From positions 744,001-808,000 of the forward strand of contig CANLLZ010000001.1 in NCBI GenBank assembly GCA_947492235.1: DNA of 64,000 nucleotides, written 5' to 3'. The notes beneath the pieces were generated by a model. That model saw nothing but the letters and a program-made list of their open reading frames with translations, did not search any database and was not told where the DNA came from. Made by a program: the position numbers and the translations under genes. The stretch's first letter is position 1, and each line of letters begins with the position of its first letter. Of this stretch, positions 61,778 through 64,000 are shown piece by piece. Source of the DNA: an uncultured Altererythrobacter sp. GTDB taxonomy: Bacteria > Pseudomonadota > Alphaproteobacteria > Sphingomonadales > Sphingomonadaceae.

Positions 61778-62080
61778 TCCCGCCTATCACTTGCCGTCCC
61801 CTAAGGTCTTGATTTTTCGATATTCACTTTTCGAATCGATGGGGCGAAAAGCTCTGTTTCGCGGGTGACACCTTCGAGCCCATATCACATTTGCAGCCCC
61901 GTTTAGGAGCATTTTGCCAGCAAAGCCGACAGCAATAATTATTATGAAGGGTTCACCAAGAGAGTGCAGCATGGAGGATGGAATACCGTGCTCGCGGCGC
62001 TTTCATCGACCACGCCTGCGACACTATCCACACTACTGGAATGGCCTTCTTATTGATTTCAGTTACTAAAGGGTCTCAAA
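61778..62080. other. 303-base AT-richer gap after pgi
   Basis: No credible gene. It contains a possible terminator-like hairpin, CTTTTCG-N10-GCGAAAAG, followed by a T-containing stretch. Base composition is lower in GC than the flanks, continuing into the AlpA-like gene. No repeats or RNA gene were recognised. Confidence 0.4.
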
Positions 62081-62482
62081 TCAAGTCGGATAGAGCGACA
62101 TATCGCTGTATTCACCATCACCTAGAAGCGCGCGCCGGTGATTTTCACGTTCAATGACCCGACCTATCGCTGTTTGCAGTTCGGTTTGCGCGAAGCTTCG
62201 ATCGGCGAGATCTCGTTCGAAAGACAAGAACTCCTCACCGCTCATCACTGCCTTCAAATTGAAGCGGGAAACCCATTCTAAGATCTCAATTGTCGACCAC
62301 TTAGGTCGTGCGTGGCCTTCGAGCTTATTTGGAAAATCTGGCTCTCTTTGTCTCCGATAAACAGTTGCCTTACTCCAGCCAGTCAAAATCTGGATCGCTC
62401 GAGCGTCCATGCCGCCACGGAATCTAGACAAATGCTTCTCAGAAATTCTCAGTGGTTTGGAAACCGTTTTTAGCCTGCCCAT
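62081..62482 (-). CDS. AlpA-like helix-turn-helix protein
   Basis: A 133-residue protein. The segment ILTGWSKATVYRRQREPDFPNKL (about 33-55) followed by WSTIEILEWVSRF matches AlpA/excisionase-like HTH regulators encoded by prophages and integrative elements. The rest is helical and charged. GC content is lower than its surroundings, and REP-like repeats lie just upstream. It is probably a remnant of a mobile element; no integrase or other phage gene is visible. Confidence 0.7.
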   Translation of the reverse strand: MGRLKTVSKPLRISEKHLSRFRGGMDARAIQILTGWSKATVYRRQREPDFPNKLEGHARPKWSTIEILEWVSRFNLKAVMSGEEFLSFERDLADRSFAQTELQTAIGRVIERENHRRALLGDGEYSDMSLYPT

Positions 62483-62507
62483 GATCGTTGTTTTAGCGTT
62501 AACTCGT

Positions 62508-62719
62508 GCCCTTCGACAAGCTCAGGGCGAACGGGTGTGGGTGATGTGCGATTGGTGCCAATGGTGGCGCGGGCCCTTTGGAGTCGCAGACGGCGCGAAG
62601 CGCCACCGGCTCAGGGCGAACGGGTGGGGTGCTTGAATAGGCAGACAAGCTATATCCGGCCTTTTTTGATACCGTCACCGGACGTCCGTTCGTCCTGAGC
62701 CTGTCGAAGGACGCTCTCG
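62508..62719. repeat. Cluster of REP-like repeats
   Basis: Three elements: CCCTTCGACAAGCTCAGGGC near 62511, the GGAGTCGCAGACGGCGCGAAGCGCCACCGG type near 62580-62628, and CCGTTCGTCCTGAGCCTGTCGAAGG near 62689-62713. The first and third are in opposite orientation. They fill most of the gap between the HTH gene and the TspO gene. Confidence 0.7.
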
Positions 62720-62777
62720 GCGCCTGAGCCCCTGTGTCGCGTTTGTGCAAGCCGCCAAGACCGCCTAAGCCCGCTCC

Positions 62778-63260
62778 ATGACCTTCCAACTCATCTTCGC
62801 CATCGCTTGGGCCGTGATCCTCGGCCTCGGGGGCGGGCTGCTGACCAAGATTGGCGACTGGTATCACAATCTCGAAAAACCCAGCTGGCAGCCGCCGGAT
62901 TGGCTGTTTGGCCCGGCGTGGACGATCATCCTCGGGCTGGGGGGCTGGGCGTTTGTGCTTAGCTGGAATGGCGCCGCAACCGATGCCGAGCGCACGTTTC
63001 TGATTGCGCTGTATCTGGTGAACGGGGTGTTTCATTTCCTCTGGTCGCCGCTGTTCTTCACTATCAAGCGGCCCGACTGGGCGCTGATCGAGGTGCCGTT
63101 TCTCTGGGCCTCGGTCCTCGCCCTGTGCGTATTTCTTCGGCCTATGTCGGAAATCGCGAGCTGGCTGATCGTGCCCTATCTGGTGTGGGTCAGCTTTGCC
63201 GCGATCCTCAATTGGAAGATCGTGCAGCTGAACAAGCCGTTCGGGGCCGCCAGCGCCTGA
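62778..63260 (+). CDS. TspO/MBR-family membrane protein
   Basis: A 160-residue protein with five helices of the TspO type. The signatures WYHNLEKPSWQPPDWLFGPAWT (about 28-49) and VNGVFHFLWSPLFF and LNWKIVQLN are typical. TspO binds porphyrins and, in alphaproteobacteria, tunes photosynthesis and tetrapyrrole genes. In an Erythrobacter-like host this fits a light or oxygen response. Substrate is inferred from family. Confidence 0.92.
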   Translation: MTFQLIFAIAWAVILGLGGGLLTKIGDWYHNLEKPSWQPPDWLFGPAWTIILGLGGWAFVLSWNGAATDAERTFLIALYLVNGVFHFLWSPLFFTIKRPDWALIEVPFLWASVLALCVFLRPMSEIASWLIVPYLVWVSFAAILNWKIVQLNKPFGAASA

Positions 63261-63680
63261 GCCGGTTTTTGCTGTCCTACAGGGGCGGGGCTGTGGCATC
63301 CGGCACGCGTCGGGCTCATGCATATTCGGCCCGGTATGCGAAAAAGGGAACGCGGAGGTGTCAATTAAATCCAACAGGCATATTTGATTGTATAACAGTA
63401 GCTTGAGGGAATTTCGTCGCTTGACAGGGTGTCAAAAGCGTCAAGCAAAATAGGGTTTCTTTGACTTTATGGGTGCAGTGCACCATATGCACCCCATCGA
63501 GACGCCCGCCAGCGTGAAGCGGCGGCCTGCAGAAAAGCGGCCAGCCCCGGCAGCCTCTCGGTCCTTTTTTCCCAGACTTCCCTTTTCACGCGGGTGGTTA
63601 TCCTCCCGCGACACGCCCGGAATCCATCCCGGATTCCCGAGGGCGCGCCGCATCTTTATTGCGAGTTCAAACCAAACATT
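63261..63680 (+). promoter_or_regulatory. 420-base gap/long leader before DEAD-box helicase
   Basis: No convincing gene; a frame at 63469-63684 is low-complexity and is not called. It contains the palindrome TTGACA-GGG-TGTCAA (63421-63435), which could be a -35 box with operator, and a hairpin GGAATCC-ATCCC-GGATTCC (63619-63637) in the presumed leader. Long structured leaders are usual for cold-inducible RNA helicases. Confidence 0.4.
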
Positions 63681-64000
63681 ATGACAAAAACATTCGACCA
63701 GCTCGGTCTGTCGCAGCCTGTCCGTCAGGCGCTGGACCTCAAGGGCTACTCCACACCGACACCGATCCAGGAACAGTCCATTCCGCATCTGCTGGATGGC
63801 CGTGATCTGCTGGGCATCGCCCAGACCGGTACCGGCAAGACGGCGGCGTTCATGCTGCCCAGCATCGACAATCTGCGGGACGCCGATAACCGCACACCGT
63901 TCAAATCCTGCCGCATGCTCGTGCTTGCCCCGACCCGTGAACTGGCCGGCCAGATTGCCGAGAGCGCCCGCGAATATGGCGCGATGGCGGGGCTGAAGGT
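63681..64000 (+). CDS. DEAD-box RNA helicase, 3' end cut by window
   Basis: The first 106 codons of an ATP-dependent RNA helicase. The Q motif is in GYSTPTPIQEQSIP (about 25-38), Walker A is AQTGTGKT (about 50-57), and motif Ia is APTRELAGQI. The ATG follows a leader of several hundred bases. The DEAD motif and C-terminal domain lie outside the window, so RhlE and other subtypes cannot be told apart with certainty. Confidence 0.93.
   Translation, partial: MTKTFDQLGLSQPVRQALDLKGYSTPTPIQEQSIPHLLDGRDLLGIAQTGTGKTAAFMLPSIDNLRDADNRTPFKSCRMLVLAPTRELAGQIAESAREYGAMAGLK

Noticed and set aside
63404-63435. TTGAGGG at about 63404 as a sixth ECF promoter
   Set aside because: No CGTA follows at 16 bases; the sequence there is AGGGTGT.
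63469-63684. 71-codon ORF before the helicase
   Set aside because: Low-complexity Pro/Arg composition and no ribosome site; more likely leader RNA.

Overview
The window is high-GC DNA with dense, often ATGA-overlapped genes. It looks like a chromosome segment of an alphaproteobacterium in Sphingomonadales, most likely Erythrobacteraceae. The best taxonomic clue is a gene near 42.4 kb that reads as an orthologue of EL222, the LOV-HTH blue-light regulator of Erythrobacter litoralis. ALA-synthase-type HemA, the carboxyspermidine route to polyamines and REP-like repeats containing CCTGAGC(C/T)TGTCGAAGG fit this. No tRNA, rRNA or CRISPR array was seen.

Region 1 (1-27.66 kb) is a metal-resistance island dominated by copper/silver genes. 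It starts inside a P1B-4-type ATPase (SPC and HEGST motifs, Co/Zn/Fe-type) coupled to a short CDF transporter. Next come a Cys/Met/His-rich secreted protein, a CusCBA efflux system whose adaptor carries a fused CusF domain, a separate CusF-like lipoprotein and a P1B-1 copper ATPase. A minus-strand block follows: MBL-rhodanese hydrolase, SDR-like protein, a coupled four-gene membrane operon, an APC permease, DUF5676, DUF411 and a methyltransferase. A CnrYXH-like module (anti-sigma, periplasmic metal sensor, ECF sigma) lies at 19.1-20.4 kb, followed by copA (multicopper oxidase), copB, an NTF2-like protein, a PepSY protein and several Met/His-rich periplasmic proteins.

The main discovery is a promoter motif, TTGAGGG-N16-CGTA, that occurs five times in this island with exactly 16 bases between the boxes. 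It lies before cnrYXH, before the divergent methyltransferase-DUF411 operon, before the APC permease, before copA/copB and before a Met/His-rich periplasmic protein. It is very probably the recognition site of the local ECF sigma. This implies a CnrX-type sensor, with all five Ni/Co ligand positions of CnrX conserved, controlling mainly copper-handling genes.

Region 2 (27.9-49.1 kb) is ordinary chromosome: trehalose genes (otsB, GH15, otsA), a response regulator, a tyrosine phosphatase, trxB, two tandem MAPEG genes and a threonine dehydratase. It continues with carboxyspermidine dehydrogenase and decarboxylase separated by a small Cys-rich ORF, DUF3137 and LemA, ornithine decarboxylase with an attenuator-like leader, the EL222 orthologue, a GGDEF-EAL-PilZ protein, a TauD-like dioxygenase, an M20 peptidase with a nitroreductase, and a TbpB-like lipoprotein.

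Region 3 (49.3-64 kb) holds housekeeping genes hemA, murI, plsY, dprA, topA, era, rnc, lepB and pgi, then TspO and the start of a DEAD-box helicase. Between them sit repeats: a nested inverted-repeat element at 50.63-50.89 kb, REP-like pairs, a hairpin-flanked DUF559 gene, and an AT-richer patch with an AlpA-like HTH gene at about 62 kb.
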